Of a DNA stretch of 64,000 nucleotides, positions 7,935 through 18,700 are shown one piece after another. A model generated the notes under the pieces. The model saw only the letters and a list, made by a program, of their open reading frames with translations, searched no databases and had not been told where the DNA came from. Source of the DNA: Bradyrhizobium ontarionense (lineage in GTDB: Bacteria; Pseudomonadota; Alphaproteobacteria; Rhizobiales; Xanthobacteraceae); NCBI RefSeq assembly GCF_021088345.1, contig NZ_CP088156.1, positions 4,960,001 through 5,024,000 of the forward strand, in the 5' to 3' direction. The translations under genes were made by a program, and so were the position numbers. The stretch's first letter is position 1; every line of letters begins with the position of its first letter.

Positions 7935-8891
7935 TCAGTCGTACAGCACCGCTGCGATCTTCGGGTCGGTGATGTTGGACTTGTCGTACCAGTAGAAGCC
8001 GGTGTCGGTGACCTTCGGCAGTTTCTCACCCTTCAACGCCTTGACGGCGGCGTCCACGGTGCAGCTGCCGATGCCGATCGGGTTCTGCGTGATCGCGCCC
8101 GCCATCTCGCCCGAGGTGATCGCCGCCTTCTGCTGCTTGCCGGAATCGTAGCCGATCACGACGATCTTCTTCTTCATCTCCTTGACGCCGTTCAGCACGC
8201 CGATCGCAGAGCCCTCGTTGGCGCCGAAGATGCCCTTGATGTTCGGGTTGGCCTGCAGGATCGACTTGGTGATCTCGGTCGACTTCAGCTGATCGCCGCC
8301 GCCATACTGCACGCTGACGATCTTGATGTTCGGATGCTTGTCCTTGATCCGCTTCAGGAAGCCATCGCGGCGGTCGATGCCGGTGCGGCTGGTCTGGTCG
8401 TGCACGAGCACCGCGACGTCGCCGGCATCCCCGATCATGTCAGCCATCTTGTCCGCGGCGAGCCCCGCCGCGGCGAGGTTGTCGGTGGTGCAGGTCGTCA
8501 GGGGAATGTCGCTGTCGACGCCGGAGTCGAAGGCGATCACCGGGATCTTGGCCGCGTCGGCCTTCTTCAAGAGCGGAATGGCCGCCTTGGAGTCGAGCGC
8601 GGCGAAGCCGATCGCCTGTGGCTTCTTGGCGAGCGCGGCCGAGAGCATGTCGATCTGCTTGTCGACCATGGCCTCGGTCTCCGGCCCTTCGAAGGTGATC
8701 TTGACGTTGGCGGCTTTCGCGGCCTGTTCGGCGCCGACCTTCACGGCCTGCCAGAACTGGTGCTGGAAGCCTTTGGAGACGAGGGGGATATAGACATCCT
8801 CGGCGCGAGCGCCCGCGGACGATCCCGCGGCCATGAGGGCGCCGAGCGCGACGCCGAAGAGATGCTTCTTCAACAGATGCTTGTTCGACAT
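7935..8891 (-). CDS. Sugar ABC transporter, periplasmic substrate-binding protein
   Basis: This 318-residue protein has a cleavable signal peptide (about 30 residues, ending ...SSAGARAED). The mature part is a ribose/galactose-type periplasmic binding fold (Peripla_BP_4 class): YIPLVSKGFQHQFWQAVKVG, then PQAIGFAALDSKAAIPLL, VIAFDSGVDSDIPLTT and GIFGANEGSAIGVLNGV. It delivers a sugar or polyol to the permease and ATPase encoded just upstream in the same minus-strand operon. The ligand cannot be read from sequence. A 136-base gap separates it from the permease gene, which may allow separate expression of the abundant binding protein. Confidence 0.92.
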   Translation of the reverse strand: MSNKHLLKKHLFGVALGALMAAGSSAGARAEDVYIPLVSKGFQHQFWQAVKVGAEQAAKAANVKITFEGPETEAMVDKQIDMLSAALAKKPQAIGFAALDSKAAIPLLKKADAAKIPVIAFDSGVDSDIPLTTCTTDNLAAAGLAADKMADMIGDAGDVAVLVHDQTSRTGIDRRDGFLKRIKDKHPNIKIVSVQYGGGDQLKSTEITKSILQANPNIKGIFGANEGSAIGVLNGVKEMKKKIVVIGYDSGKQQKAAITSGEMAGAITQNPIGIGSCTVDAAVKALKGEKLPKVTDTGFYWYDKSNITDPKIAAVLYD

Positions 8892-9027
8892 TGGTGTTTC
8901 CTCGCTTCGTTTGGTGATTGTCTCGTTTGACGATTTTCTCGTTGTAGTGGCCGTCGCCGTCGGGGGGCGGGCGCGGGTCTTCAGCTCGACATCCGGACGA
9001 TGATGGTCGGCTCGTTCTCCTTCAGCG

Positions 9028-10071
9028 TCAGGCGCGGTTTCGACGCAGCATGTCGGCGTAGACAGCGAGAATGATGATGATTCCGGTGACGACGAACTGC
9101 CACTCCTGCGCCACCGACAGGATCCGCAGACCGTTGGTCAGGACGCTCATGATGAATGCACCGATGATGGTGCCGAGGATGGTGCCGGTGCCGCCGCTCA
9201 GCGACGTCCCGCCGATCACGACGGCGGCGATCGCATCGAGCTCATAGCCCTGGCCGAGCGCGGGTTGCGCGGAATTGATGCGCGAGGCGAGCAGCAGGCC
9301 GGCCACGCCGCAGATGGCGCCGCCGAGGCCGTAGATGATGATCTTCCAGCGGTCGACATTCACGCCGGAGAGCCGCACCGCCTCCTCGTTGCTGCCGATG
9401 GCGAAGGTGTAGCGGCCGAGCGCGGTGCGGTTGAGAACGACGGCGGCCAGGACCGCCATGATGAACAGGATCAGGGCCGCGTTGGGAATCGGCAGGGCGG
9501 GCACGAGCACGCCGAGCAGCGAGTCCTGCGAGATCATCGAGAAATTCTCGGTGTTGCTGAAATAGATCGGCTTGCTGCCGGAGACGACCAGGGCCAGCCC
9601 CTTCAGCACCAGCATCATGCCGAGCGTCGCGATGAACGGTGGCACCTTCATCTTGGTGATGACCGTGCCCGACACGGCGCCGCTGAGCGCGCCGGTTAAG
9701 ATGGCCGCGACGATGCCCGTCCACATCGGCAGCTCCCAATAGGTGAGGAACACGCCCGCCATCACCGCGCAGAAGGTCATCAGCGTGCCGACCGACAAGT
9801 CGATGCCGGCCGTGATGATCACGAAGGTCGAGGCGATCGCCAGCACGCCATTCACTGCGGTCGCCTGCAGGATGTTGATCATGTTGTCGGTCTGCATGAA
9901 CGCCGGCGACGCGAAGCTGAAATAGATCAGCAGCAGCACCAGGCTCGCGAAGGCGAGCAGCTTCTGCAGCGCCGCAGGTCCGAGCAGCCGGCGTCGCAGC
10001 GCGGCGACAGCACCGGACCCGCTCGCCGCGATGCCGTCCTTGTGGTCCTTGACCAGTGCCGGGTCGCTCAT
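9028..10071 (-). CDS. Sugar ABC transporter, permease
   Basis: This 347-residue inner-membrane permease is of the RbsC / BPD_transp_2 type, with 8-10 hydrophobic helices. Family hallmarks are TFVIITAGIDLSVGTLMTF, KMKVPPFIATLGMM and GYELDAIAAVVIGGTSLSGGTGTILGT, which is the RbsC coupling-loop signature. Its start lies 4 bases downstream of the ATPase stop, so translation is probably coupled. It forms the membrane channel of a CUT2-family importer. Confidence 0.94.
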   Translation of the reverse strand: MSDPALVKDHKDGIAASGSGAVAALRRRLLGPAALQKLLAFASLVLLLIYFSFASPAFMQTDNMINILQATAVNGVLAIASTFVIITAGIDLSVGTLMTFCAVMAGVFLTYWELPMWTGIVAAILTGALSGAVSGTVITKMKVPPFIATLGMMLVLKGLALVVSGSKPIYFSNTENFSMISQDSLLGVLVPALPIPNAALILFIMAVLAAVVLNRTALGRYTFAIGSNEEAVRLSGVNVDRWKIIIYGLGGAICGVAGLLLASRINSAQPALGQGYELDAIAAVVIGGTSLSGGTGTILGTIIGAFIMSVLTNGLRILSVAQEWQFVVTGIIIILAVYADMLRRNRA

Positions 10072-10075
10072 GCCG

Positions 10076-11587
<1,512 letters not shown>

Positions 11588-11993
11588 GCGTCAGCGTGTG
11601 TCGCGAGGAGTTTGGCGGGAGACCCGTCGCGAGCCGCCGCCGCGGCGTCATGGCAACGACACGGCCGATGACAAGCTGCATCGCGAGCGGCATATCGCAT
11701 CGCGGTCACGACCACGTTCATCCTCCCCGCCCCCCGCATTCGTCTTCTCCGACGCTTGCGAACCTGCGTCCATTCCCGAATGGCGCGGCTTTTGGGGCAG
11801 GCTATTCATCCGGGGATGAAAGTCTACAGGTAAAATCGACAGGTGCGGGTCCAGTCCGACGCGCGTGCGATGCGGAGTCGGGAAAGGATCGGCGATCGCA
11901 ACCACGTGTCCCAATGAGCAAGATCGAACACGACATGCTCGTGAGTTGGATTCGAGCCATCTCGACGGCGAGGTGCGCTCCCCTCCCCCTTGC
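11588..11993. other. Intergenic region upstream of the sugar ABC operon
   Basis: About 400 bases without a convincing gene. It must hold the promoter of the minus-strand ABC operon, but I see no strong -35/-10 pair. Short frames on both strands overlap and carry no domain. Confidence 0.4.
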
Positions 11994-12187
11994 GGCAGGG
12001 CTATCGCATATGACGGTCCAACTTTGAGTTCGACTCCCTCCACACCGTCATGGCCGGGCTCCGTCCCGGCCATCCACGTCGTTCAGCATCCTGGGAAGGA
12101 CGTGGATGCCCGGGACGGAGCCCGGGCATGACGACGCGGAGGCAGCGTAGCGAAACGACTCAGATCTTCATATGCGATAGCCCTGCC
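11994..12187. repeat. Composite element: 20-bp inverted repeats flanking a large palindrome
   Basis: GGCAGGGCTATCGCATATGA (11994-12013) and its exact reverse complement (12168-12187) bracket a second copy of the 'catggccgggc' palindrome (12046-12133). The inner palindrome runs from CGTCATGGCCGGGCTCCGTC to CCCGGGCATGACG and differs from the 7776-7861 copy at only scattered positions. The nested layout resembles a small non-autonomous mobile or REP-type element. No transposase is present. Confidence 0.7.
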
Positions 12188-12435
12188 CTTGCGATCCCAG
12201 GCGATGCTCTCTGATGAGTTCGTTTTGAGAAGGCGATCGAGGTGCTTCGGATGAAGCGCCTCGAGATCGCTGATGAATCGTGACGGATTTGGAAAAGTGA
12301 GACGATGTACACGGCGGGGTCGCTGGGTGTGGACCCCCCCGACCCCTCCCCGCTGCTCGCCATCGCTGGCGCGATGACGGCGTGGGGGAGGGGAGCGCAG
12401 CGTCAGCGTGGCAATATCTCGGCCCCGACGAGTGA
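12188..12435. other. Region downstream of leuB, hairpin-forming
   Basis: No gene is visible. An exact 9-bp inverted repeat CCCCTCCCC (12343-12351) / GGGGAGGGG (12385-12393) lies 43 bases beyond the leuB stop on the leuB transcript. No U-tract follows it, so it is not a classic terminator. Confidence 0.45.
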
Positions 12436-13548
12436 CTACGCCGTGAGCTTCTCCAGCTCCTTGATGATCGCCTCGCCCATCTGCGTGGTCGACGCCGGCG
12501 TCGTGCCCTCGGCCTTGATGTCGGCGGTGCGAAGGCCAGAGGCCAGCACGGCGGCAATCGCGGCGTCGAGCTTGTCGGCGAGGGCGCCCAAGTCGAACGA
12601 ATAGCGCAGCGCCATGCCGAACGAGGTCAGCATCGCGATCGGGTTGGCGAGGCCCTTGCCCGCAATGTCCGGCGCCGAGCCGTGCACCGGCTCGTACAGC
12701 GCGCGACGCTTGTGGGTCTTGGCGTCGACCTCGCCGAGCGAGGCCGAGGGCAGCATGCCGAGCGACCCGGTCAGCATCGCCGCGATGTCCGACAGCATAT
12801 CGCCGAACAGGTTGTCGGTGACGATGACGTCGAACATCTTCGGATATTTGACCAGGTTCATGCCGCCGGAATCGGCGAGCTGGTGCTCGAGCGTGACGTC
12901 CTTGTACTCGCGATTGTGGACCGCCGTGACGACCTCGTTCCAGAGCACGCCAGACTTCATGACGTTGCGCTTCTCCATCGACGTCACCTTGTTGCGGCGC
13001 TTGCGCGCGAGGTCGAAGGCGACGCGGGCAATGCGCTCGATCTCGTAGGTGTCGTAGACCTGGGTGTCGACGGCGCGCTTCTGGCCGTTGCCGAGATCGG
13101 TGATGGTCTTGGGCTCGCCGAAATACACGCCGCCGGTGAGCTCGCGCACGATCATGATGTCGAGCCCCTCGACGATCTCGCGCTTCAGGCTCGAGGCATC
13201 GGCCAGCGCCGGGTAGCACACCGCGGGCCGCAGATTGGCGAACAGGCCGAGATCCTTGCGCAGGCGCAGCAGGCCGGCCTCGGGGCGGACCTCGTAGGGA
13301 ACGCCATCCCATTTCGGGCCGCCGACGGCGCCGAAGATGATGGCGTCGGCGGCCTTGGCCTTGGCCATGTCGGCCTCGGAGATCGACGCACCATGGGCGT
13401 CATAGGCGGAACCGCCGACCAGGCCCTCTTCGGTCTCGAACGACGCGAGACCCTTGGCGTTCAGCCAGCCGATCAGCCGCTTCACCTCCGCCATCACCTC
13501 GGGGCCGATGCCGTCGCCGGGCAGCAGAAGGAGCTTGTGGGTCGCCAT
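12436..13548 (-). CDS. leuB: 3-isopropylmalate dehydrogenase
   Basis: This enzyme oxidatively decarboxylates 3-isopropylmalate to 2-ketoisocaproate in leucine synthesis. With the start at 13548 ([18 protein letters not shown]) the protein has 370 residues, the standard LeuB length. Family motifs are the catalytic EKRNVMKSG, the metal-binding [14 protein letters not shown], and [18 protein letters not shown] (NAD-binding loop). Upstream in-frame ATGs (to 13596) would add 16 residues that include repeat sequence, so I reject them. It stands apart from leuD. Confidence 0.96.
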   Translation of the reverse strand: MATHKLLLLPGDGIGPEVMAEVKRLIGWLNAKGLASFETEEGLVGGSAYDAHGASISEADMAKAKAADAIIFGAVGGPKWDGVPYEVRPEAGLLRLRKDLGLFANLRPAVCYPALADASSLKREIVEGLDIMIVRELTGGVYFGEPKTITDLGNGQKRAVDTQVYDTYEIERIARVAFDLARKRRNKVTSMEKRNVMKSGVLWNEVVTAVHNREYKDVTLEHQLADSGGMNLVKYPKMFDVIVTDNLFGDMLSDIAAMLTGSLGMLPSASLGEVDAKTHKRRALYEPVHGSAPDIAGKGLANPIAMLTSFGMALRYSFDLGALADKLDAAIAAVLASGLRTADIKAEGTTPASTTQMGEAIIKELEKLTA

Positions 13549-13559
13549 GATCGTCATCC

Positions 13560-13645
13560 TTACCGGGCTTGTCATGCCCGGGCCTGACCCGGGCATCCAT
13601 CATTTGAAGGCTGGATTACCGGCCGAGCCGGCAATGACGGGAACG
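13560..13645. repeat. Degenerate palindromic repeat upstream of leuB
   Basis: TGTCATGCCCGGGCCTGACCC with CCCGGGCATCC, and further on GGATTACCGGCCGAGCCGGCAATGACGG, are fragments of the same class of REP-like words seen at 7761-7870 and 12046-12133. The pairing is imperfect. It occupies most of the leuB 5' region. Confidence 0.5.
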
Positions 13646-13801
13646 GAAAAATCCGCGCGGAGTGCTAAAGCCCTCCTGCGCCCTTGGCAAGCCACCATTG
13701 CCGGCACGGGACTACAGCCGCGCCGCCGATGCGTATAAGTTTCTTCAAAATGATGATCTGAGAAAACGTATTGGCCCCGCTGGCGCGGGCGGGAGCATGT
13801 T

Positions 13802-14992
13802 TTGCCTCAAATTGCCGAACCGGCACCGCTGCATCCGGCGCGGCTCAATCTCACGCTGTCGCTCGGCCCCATCGTCGGTCTCGGCATCGGCCGCTTCGCC
13901 TACGCGCTGGTGCTGCCGGACATGCGCGAGTCGCTGCACTGGTCGTATTCGGCCGCCGGCTTCATGAACACGGTCAATGCCGCCGGCTATCTGCTCGGCG
14001 CCCTCCTGGCGTCGCACCTGATCCGGCGCATCGGCGGGCCGGCCACGGTGCGCGGCGGAACGCTCGCTGCCCTCGCCTCGCTGGCCGTGTGCGCGACGAC
14101 GGACGCCTTCGTCGGTCTCAGCCTGGCGCGGCTCGTCGCCGGCATTGGCGCCGGCGTCGCCTTCGTGGCCGGCGGCGCGCTGGCAGCGCGCGTCGCGCAG
14201 TCGCGACCGGCGCAGGCGAGCTTCATCCTGAGCCTGTTCTATGCCGGGCCGCCGCTCGGCATCGTCGCCTCCGGGCTGGTGGCGCCGTTCGTGCTGCAGG
14301 CATTCGGTCCCGGCTCGTGGTGGATCGTGTGGCTGGCGCTGACGGCGCTCGGCGCGGTGCTGATCATTCCGCTGCTGCTGACGCCAATCCCGGCGATGGC
14401 GGCGCCGACCTCGGGCCGAGCCGACCACGTCTCGCTACGGCCGATGACGATCTTTCTGTTCGGATACTTCCTCTATGGCGCGGGCTACATCGCCTATCTC
14501 ACCTTCATGATCGCCTATGTCCGCGATCTCGGCGGCGGCGCAGCAGCGCAATCCGCGTTCTGGTGCCTGATCGGGCTCGCCGGCTTCACCACGCCCTGGG
14601 TATGGCGCCGCGTGCTCGCGCTGGATCGAGGCGGGGTGCCTGCCGCGATCATTCTGACGGTCAACGCCGTCGGCGCCACGCTTCCGGTGCTCAGTCATAC
14701 CCCGGTCATGCTTGCCATATCGGCGGCCGTGTTCGGCATTGCTTTCTCCACCGTCACCACGGCGACCACGGCCTTCGTGCGCTTCAATCTGCCGCAAAGT
14801 GCGTGGCCGCGCGCGATCGCGGCGCTGACCATCGTGTTCGGCATCGGCCAGACGCTTGGGCCGTTCGTGGTCGGCGCCATCACCGACGCGTTCGGCAGCC
14901 TCGGCTACGCACTGAACGTCTCGGCGGCGCTGCTGCTGCTGGCAGCGGTGATGGCCGCGATGCAGGGCAAGCTGGCCAAGCCGGCGAGCTGA
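13802..14992 (+). CDS. MFS transporter, YbfB/YjiJ-like
   Basis: This 396-residue inner-membrane protein has about 12 hydrophobic helices. The first loop region reads GLGIGRFAYALVLPDMRE, which is characteristic of the YbfB/YjiJ family of major-facilitator permeases. Motif-A-like sequence HLIRRIGGPATVRGG lies between helices 2 and 3. The TTG at 13802 has GGGAG about 10 bases upstream. An ATG at 13797 is out of frame. The substrate is unknown; family members are usually treated as putative exporters. Confidence 0.82.
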   Translation: MPQIAEPAPLHPARLNLTLSLGPIVGLGIGRFAYALVLPDMRESLHWSYSAAGFMNTVNAAGYLLGALLASHLIRRIGGPATVRGGTLAALASLAVCATTDAFVGLSLARLVAGIGAGVAFVAGGALAARVAQSRPAQASFILSLFYAGPPLGIVASGLVAPFVLQAFGPGSWWIVWLALTALGAVLIIPLLLTPIPAMAAPTSGRADHVSLRPMTIFLFGYFLYGAGYIAYLTFMIAYVRDLGGGAAAQSAFWCLIGLAGFTTPWVWRRVLALDRGGVPAAIILTVNAVGATLPVLSHTPVMLAISAAVFGIAFSTVTTATTAFVRFNLPQSAWPRAIAALTIVFGIGQTLGPFVVGAITDAFGSLGYALNVSAALLLLAAVMAAMQGKLAKPAS

Positions 14993-15053
14993 CCCGCATC
15001 AGGCTCAGTTCGCCGGCCGAATGCCGGCCGGACGGCGGTCACGTCCAGACCGA

Positions 15054-15569
15054 CTATCCATTCGTGAAGGTAACGACGACGACGCGATCGTCCTCGGAGC
15101 TGATCTCCGGCTTCGCGAAGCGGCGGCCGAAGGCCTCGATATGCATCGCGCGATCGGACATGCCGTGGACGCGCGTCAGCACCTCGGCAACGGCCTCGGC
15201 ACGCCGCCGCGAAAGCCGGTCATTGTGGGCGGCGCTGCCGATACCGTCGGCATAGCCGTACAGACCGATCGCGACCGGCTGGCCCGCCGCAGCAAGATGG
15301 GGCGCCAGCGCCTCCGCAAGGACGGCGCGTGCGCGTGCATCGAGCCGGGACGACCCGGAGCCGAAATGAATCCGAAGCGGCGTCGCGGAGAGCCGGGATG
15401 TCGAGCAGCGCGGGCCCTGCTCGATCGGGCAGCGCGCAAGACGGTGACGCATCAGCGAGCGCATTACGTCGTTCTCCGAGCTCGTTTGCTCCGAGCTCGT
15501 TTGCGCCGTGACGTCCTTCGACAGTACCGAGAAGGCAGCGATCAAGGCTATGATCAATCCCAGCCGCAT
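15054..15569 (-). CDS. OmpA-domain periplasmic/outer-membrane protein
   Basis: This 171-residue protein has a signal peptide (MRLGLIIALIAAFSVLSKDVTAQ, cut after TAQ). A C-terminal OmpA-like peptidoglycan-binding domain follows: IHFGSGSSRLDARARAVL, GYADGIGSAAHNDRLSRRRAEAV and a final FGRRFAK. The canonical NxxLSxxRA motif is present as NDRLSRRRA. It diverges from the CHAT protein gene across 164 bases that contain a CRP/FNR-like palindrome, so the two could be co-regulated and act together in the periplasm (inference). An upstream start at 15614 is possible but would spoil the signal peptide. Confidence 0.82.
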   Translation of the reverse strand: MRLGLIIALIAAFSVLSKDVTAQTSSEQTSSENDVMRSLMRHRLARCPIEQGPRCSTSRLSATPLRIHFGSGSSRLDARARAVLAEALAPHLAAAGQPVAIGLYGYADGIGSAAHNDRLSRRRAEAVAEVLTRVHGMSDRAMHIEAFGRRFAKPEISSEDDRVVVVTFTNG

Positions 15570-15626
15570 TCCTTGGCTCCGATCCAACCAGCTTGAACCA
15601 TTGTCCTCGAACATAGCCGGCCTGTG

Positions 15627-15642
15627 TGTGATCTAGATCACT
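15627..15642. promoter_or_regulatory. CRP/FNR-type palindrome between OmpA-like and CHAT genes
   Basis: TGTGATCTAGATCACT contains a perfect 14-bp palindrome GTGATCTAGATCAC (15628-15641). It matches the CRP consensus TGTGA-N6-TCACA at 9 of 10 defined positions. It lies 58 bases upstream of the OmpA-like start and 92 bases upstream of the CHAT gene start. Confidence 0.55.
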
Positions 15643-15733
15643 GAACTATTCGCCACTCCGCGCCTACCGTTTATTTCGCACATATCCTTCGTACACGCCG
15701 CGCCGCAGCAGCCCGATACGAGCCGTTACGAGA

Positions 15734-18700
15734 ATGAATTCTAAACGCCAACGGTGCATGCAGGCGGCTGCCATCCGAATTTCAGGATCATCGGCCTTGT
15801 CCCAGTCACGGCGAAAACGGATCGTCCTCCTTGCTGTCTCGAGCGCGCTGATCGCGATCTGCGGAGCGCGGGCAGCCGAGGCCGCATCGGCGATCTGGAC
15901 GCGGGCCTGCACGGCGGCGGCCGGGACGGATGGTTGCGTGACCTTCGCGGCGGCCCAGGCCGTCGAGCACAACGATCTGACCGCCGTGCTGGCGGTGCGG
16001 GAGCTGCCTCAGAACGGCGGCCGCGTCGTCAGGCTGCTGCTGCCGCTCAAAATGCAGACGAAGTTCGGCACCCGGCTGCTCTTCGATGGCAACAAACCCG
16101 TCGAAGGTCCGTTTGTGCGCTGCCGCACGACAGGGTGCGTTGCCGACTACTCCGCATCTCCCGATGTTGCAGCCCGGCTCGTCGCCGGAGGCGTCCTGAC
16201 CGCACAGGCCATCAACGTCGACGGCAAGCCGCTCAATTTCAAGTTCGCACTGACGGACTACGGCGAGACGCAACGCGGCAAGCCGTCGAGCTGGGCGGCG
16301 ATACCCAAGCAGAGGCAACAGCAGCTCCAGGACCTCGTCGTTTCCTCCGGCCCGGAGCAAGCGATACGACCGGCCAAGACCGCGGTGGCCTACATTCCCT
16401 GGATCAAGAGCTGCCGGCAGGATGCCGATCCGTCTCCGCACCGCACCTGCTTCACCGGAATGGACGTGCGGGACCGGGCGGGCGAACCACTCGCCGCGGC
16501 TGTCCTCATCGAGCCGAGCATAAATGGCGAGCCAGCTCTCCGGATCACCCTGCCACTCAACGTCGGCCTCAGATCGGGTGTGAAGCTCGCCTTCGATGGC
16601 GTGGCCTACGGCAATGCGCCGTTCGTCATCTGCCTGCCGAACGGCTGCATGGCGGACTTCGGCGCGACCGCAGCCTTGCTCGGCAAGCTGACGACGAGCC
16701 GTTCCATGGAGCTTCAGGCGTCACCGTCCGATGGCTTCACGTCCTCCGTGCAGTTGCCTCTCGACACGTTCGCCGGCGTTCATGATCGCCCAGCGCTGGA
16801 GCCGCCGGCCGCTCAGCGGCTTCAACAAAAGTTGCGCGCCGAGGCGATCGCGACGCTCGCCAATGCGCAGGCGAAAGGCGCCAGGGGCGAGCTGATCGTC
16901 GCAGCAGTGCCCTTCGCTCCGCCGGCGCCCGGCCCCGCCGTCGCATCGGCGCCGACGCCCGCCAGCCCACCGGCCCCGTCACGCGACGAAGCCCTGGTCC
17001 GTGCCGCCCATCAGAGGGGGGAAGCGCTGCAGCAACAAGCCAAGCTGGGCGAAGCCGGGCAGCAGTTTCGCATCGCGATCGAGGCCGCGGAAAGAGCTTG
17101 GGGCAGCAATTCGCCAAAACTCGCGCCCGAGCTGTCCGGTCTGGCCACCGTGCTGCGCCGCGCCGGCCAGCATGCCGAAGCCGAGACATTGTTGTTGCGT
17201 GCTCTGGCGCTTCCCGGGCTTGGCGACGCCGACCTCGGCGGCGTGCACAGTGACCTTGTCGCCGTCTACTACCGACAGGAGCGCAAGGTGGAGGCCATGG
17301 ACCACGCGCTCAAGGCGCTGGCCCTGCTCGAACGCACGCTCGATCCAAACAGCAAGCAGCTGGCCTCGGCGATCGCAGATGTCGGAACGCTGCTGTCGCG
17401 CAATTCGCGCATCGCGGAGGCCGTCACGATGCTCGAACGGGCGCTCGCGATCTACGAGAAGAATCCCGAGAACAGCACGCGCTTCGCCCAGGTCCTCGTC
17501 AACCTCGCCAACAATTACGAATATTCCGGTCGACGCGATGATGCGCGAAAACTGCTCGAGCGCACCGTTGCCATGCTGGAAAAAAATCCGTCGCTGCAGG
17601 CACGCGATCAACTTTCGTCCTCCATCGGGACACTCGGCGACATGTCCGAGCGCGACAAGCGCTATGACGACGCGGCCGACCAGTACAAGAAGGTGCTGGC
17701 GATTCGCGAGGAGACCTTCGGCGCCACCCATCCGCAGCTCGTGCTGCCGCTGCGCACCCTCGGCAGGGTCGAAGGCATCCAGAACAGATACGAGCCGGCG
17801 AAGGCCTACTACGATCGCGCCCTGGCGATCGAGCTTGCCACCTTCGGCGAGGGCCATCCCGACGTTGCTCTCATTCTGAATGCGCTGGCGCAACTGGAAA
17901 ACAAGCGCGGCGATGCACGTGCATCGCTGGACTATTATCGCCGGGCGACAAGCGCCGTTCTGGCCCGGTCGAAGACCGCCGTTCCAGGCGCACTGACGGC
18001 TACCGGCCAGGCGAACGATCTCGGGACCTATTACTTCAGGCGGCACGTGGCGGCGCTGTCCCAGAGCGGGGATGACGGCGGTGACGCGGCGGCGCGGCAG
18101 GCCGAGGCCTTCGAGATTGCGCAGCGCGCCAACGAATCCTCCGCCGGCGCGGCCGTGCAGTTGATGGGCGCACGCGCGCGGGTCGGCGACCCGGCGCTGG
18201 CGGCATTGATCCGCCGGCGCCAGGACCTTGCCGCCGCCCGCGAACAAAAGGCGTCGAAGCTGATCTCGCTTGCAACGACGGCACAAACGGCGGACGAAAA
18301 GGCGGCTCTCGAGGTCCTGCGGCAGGAAAAGGATGCAACGGAGCGAGAACTGGCGGGAATTGCCGACAAGATCAACCGCGGTTTCCCCGCCTATGCCCAA
18401 TTGGCCAACCCGGAGCCGCTCAACTATCGCGATGTGCAGCAGCTGCTCGGCGCCGACGAGGCGTTCGTGTTCTGGCTGGTCGGAGCGGACCGTGTCGACA
18501 TCTTCGCGCTCACGCGCGATCAGTTCGTCTGGAAGACGACCGAGATCACCTCCAAGCAGCTCGAGGACAAGATCACCACGTTTCGGACCGGGCTCGATAT
18601 CGCGGCGGTGCGGGACTCGGTGCTCGACGGGCATGCCAGACTCTTCGACCTCGCCGTCGCCCACGACCTTTACCGGCTGCTTCTCGATCCGGTGGCCCCG

